Made by a program: the position numbers and the translations under genes. Below are positions 5,476 through 5,847 of a stretch of DNA of 5,847 nt, piece by piece; the first letter of the stretch is position 1, and each line of letters begins with the position of its first letter. The DNA lies in contig JAEZGC010000101.1 in the NCBI GenBank assembly GCA_023437345.1, forward strand, positions 1-5,847. Direction: 5' to 3'. Below the pieces are notes generated by a model, which did no database searches, was not told the origin of the DNA, and saw nothing but the letters and a program-made list of their open reading frames with translations. This DNA comes from Actinomycetes bacterium. Lineage in GTDB: Bacteria > Actinomycetota > Actinomycetes > Propionibacteriales > Propionibacteriaceae.

Positions 5476-5706
5476 GTCAAGTGGTGCGCGATCCAAGCCC
5501 AGCGGGCCGGCGGCTCCGACGTCTCCGAACTGGTCGGCCTCCCGGACCCCACCCCCGAGCCCGGCGAAGTCCTGGTACAGGCGGCCGCGGGCGGCACTCC
5601 TTCATCGACACCTACCGCCGCGGCGGCCTGTACCCAATGCCCGTCCCCCACATCCCAGGGCAGCGAGGGCGCCGGCACCGTGGCGAACGTTGAAGTGTCT
5701 GCACGG
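5476..5706 (+). pseudogene. Quinone oxidoreductase (MDR family) N-terminal fragment, frameshifted
   Basis: The text matches the start of NADPH:quinone reductases of the zinc-free medium-chain dehydrogenase/reductase group, but needs three reading frames in turn. The first is AIQAQRAGGSDVSELVGLPD plus PTPEPGEVLVQAAAG. Near 5595 the frame moves to SFIDTYRRGGLYPMPVPHIPGQ. One extra C at 5664 then returns it to the first frame, giving EGAGTVA. The two shifts cancel. Where the initiator Met-Arg-Ala-Ile is expected (about 5482) the codons are TGG TGC GCG ATC, so the start codon also seems lost. After EGAGTVA the match ends and TAG follows at 5713-5715, leaving about 75 of the family's roughly 325 residues. 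The Rossmann NADPH-binding domain is absent, so this is a dead remnant. Confidence 0.75.
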
Positions 5707-5711
5707 TCCAC

Positions 5712-5748
5712 GTAGCCACGAGGTAGCTCGATGCCGCGGGATGGCTAC
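5712..5748. repeat. Inverted repeat with an inner hairpin
   Basis: GTAGCCA (5712-5718) and TGGCTAC (5742-5748) are exact complements, and between them CGAG-GTAG-CTCG (5719-5730) forms a second small hairpin. The structure lies just past the oxidoreductase remnant, 53 bases before the ATG at 5802. It could be an operator, a terminator or a recombinase site; nothing decides between these. Confidence 0.4.
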
Positions 5749-5801
5749 AACCCGTCCGTGAGCCCTGCCCGCCCATCGCAAGCGACGTGTATAAAGGCAC
5801 C

Positions 5802-5847
5802 ATGAGCGATGAGCTGGCCGGTGGCCTTCTCGATGTCGAACTCGACT
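5802..5847 (+). CDS. Start of an unidentified gene, truncated by window end
   Basis: ATG at 5802 opens MSDELAGGLLDVELD, and the frame stays open to the last base. AAAGG (5793-5797) lies four bases before the ATG. TATAAA (5790-5795) could instead be a -10 element placing transcription start at the A of the ATG, as in leaderless actinobacterial mRNAs. Fifteen residues are too few to assign a family. If the tRNA fragment marks an element boundary, this gene may belong to the element. Confidence 0.4.
   Translation, partial: MSDELAGGLLDVELD

Noticed and set aside
5391..5711. A 106-codon minus-strand frame with a protein-like tail
   Set aside because: Most of it is antisense to the recognised quinone oxidoreductase fragment; only the last ~20 residues look credible, too little to call a gene.

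Overview
The window is high-GC DNA with actinobacterial gene style: strong G/C preference at third codon positions, GTG starts, and purine-rich ribosome binding sites. An Actinomycetota chromosome is the best guess. Geodermatophilaceae or a relative is possible, but the sequence alone cannot place it further.

Layout, left to right. Positions 1-300 hold the 3' part of an OsmC-family gene. Positions 485-1213 encode a multi-pass membrane protein resembling DUF4386. It converges on a minus-strand four-helix membrane protein (1286-1867), with a strong hairpin, probably a bidirectional terminator, between them. A 128-base divergent spacer leads to rbsD (1996-2385), a complete D-ribose pyranase with no other ribose genes nearby. 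A short gene with an excellent ribosome binding site starts at 2561 but appears frameshifted (to about 2720). A minus-strand DUF2254 membrane protein fills 2864-4069. After a 305-base divergent spacer carrying a near-perfect 22-bp palindrome comes a uridine-kinase-like P-loop protein (4375-5088) whose Walker A lysine is replaced by arginine.

The right end (5089-5847) differs in character. Directly after the kinase stop lies a cluster of short repeats (three direct, one inverted). Next, on the minus strand, is the exact 3' part of a tRNA gene, from the anticodon loop through CCA, with no matching 5' half. Then come a hairpin, a fragment of a zinc-free MDR quinone oxidoreductase broken by two compensating frameshifts, an inverted repeat, and the first 15 codons of another gene running off the end. 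This looks like an attachment-site scar or boundary of a tRNA-integrating element and its disrupted flank.

The intact genes do not form an operon or an obvious pathway. They look like independent housekeeping or accessory units. I see no CRISPR array, insertion sequence, or complete new defence or biosynthetic system. The most informative part is the att-like region at 5089-5280, and the most unusual protein feature is the altered P-loop.
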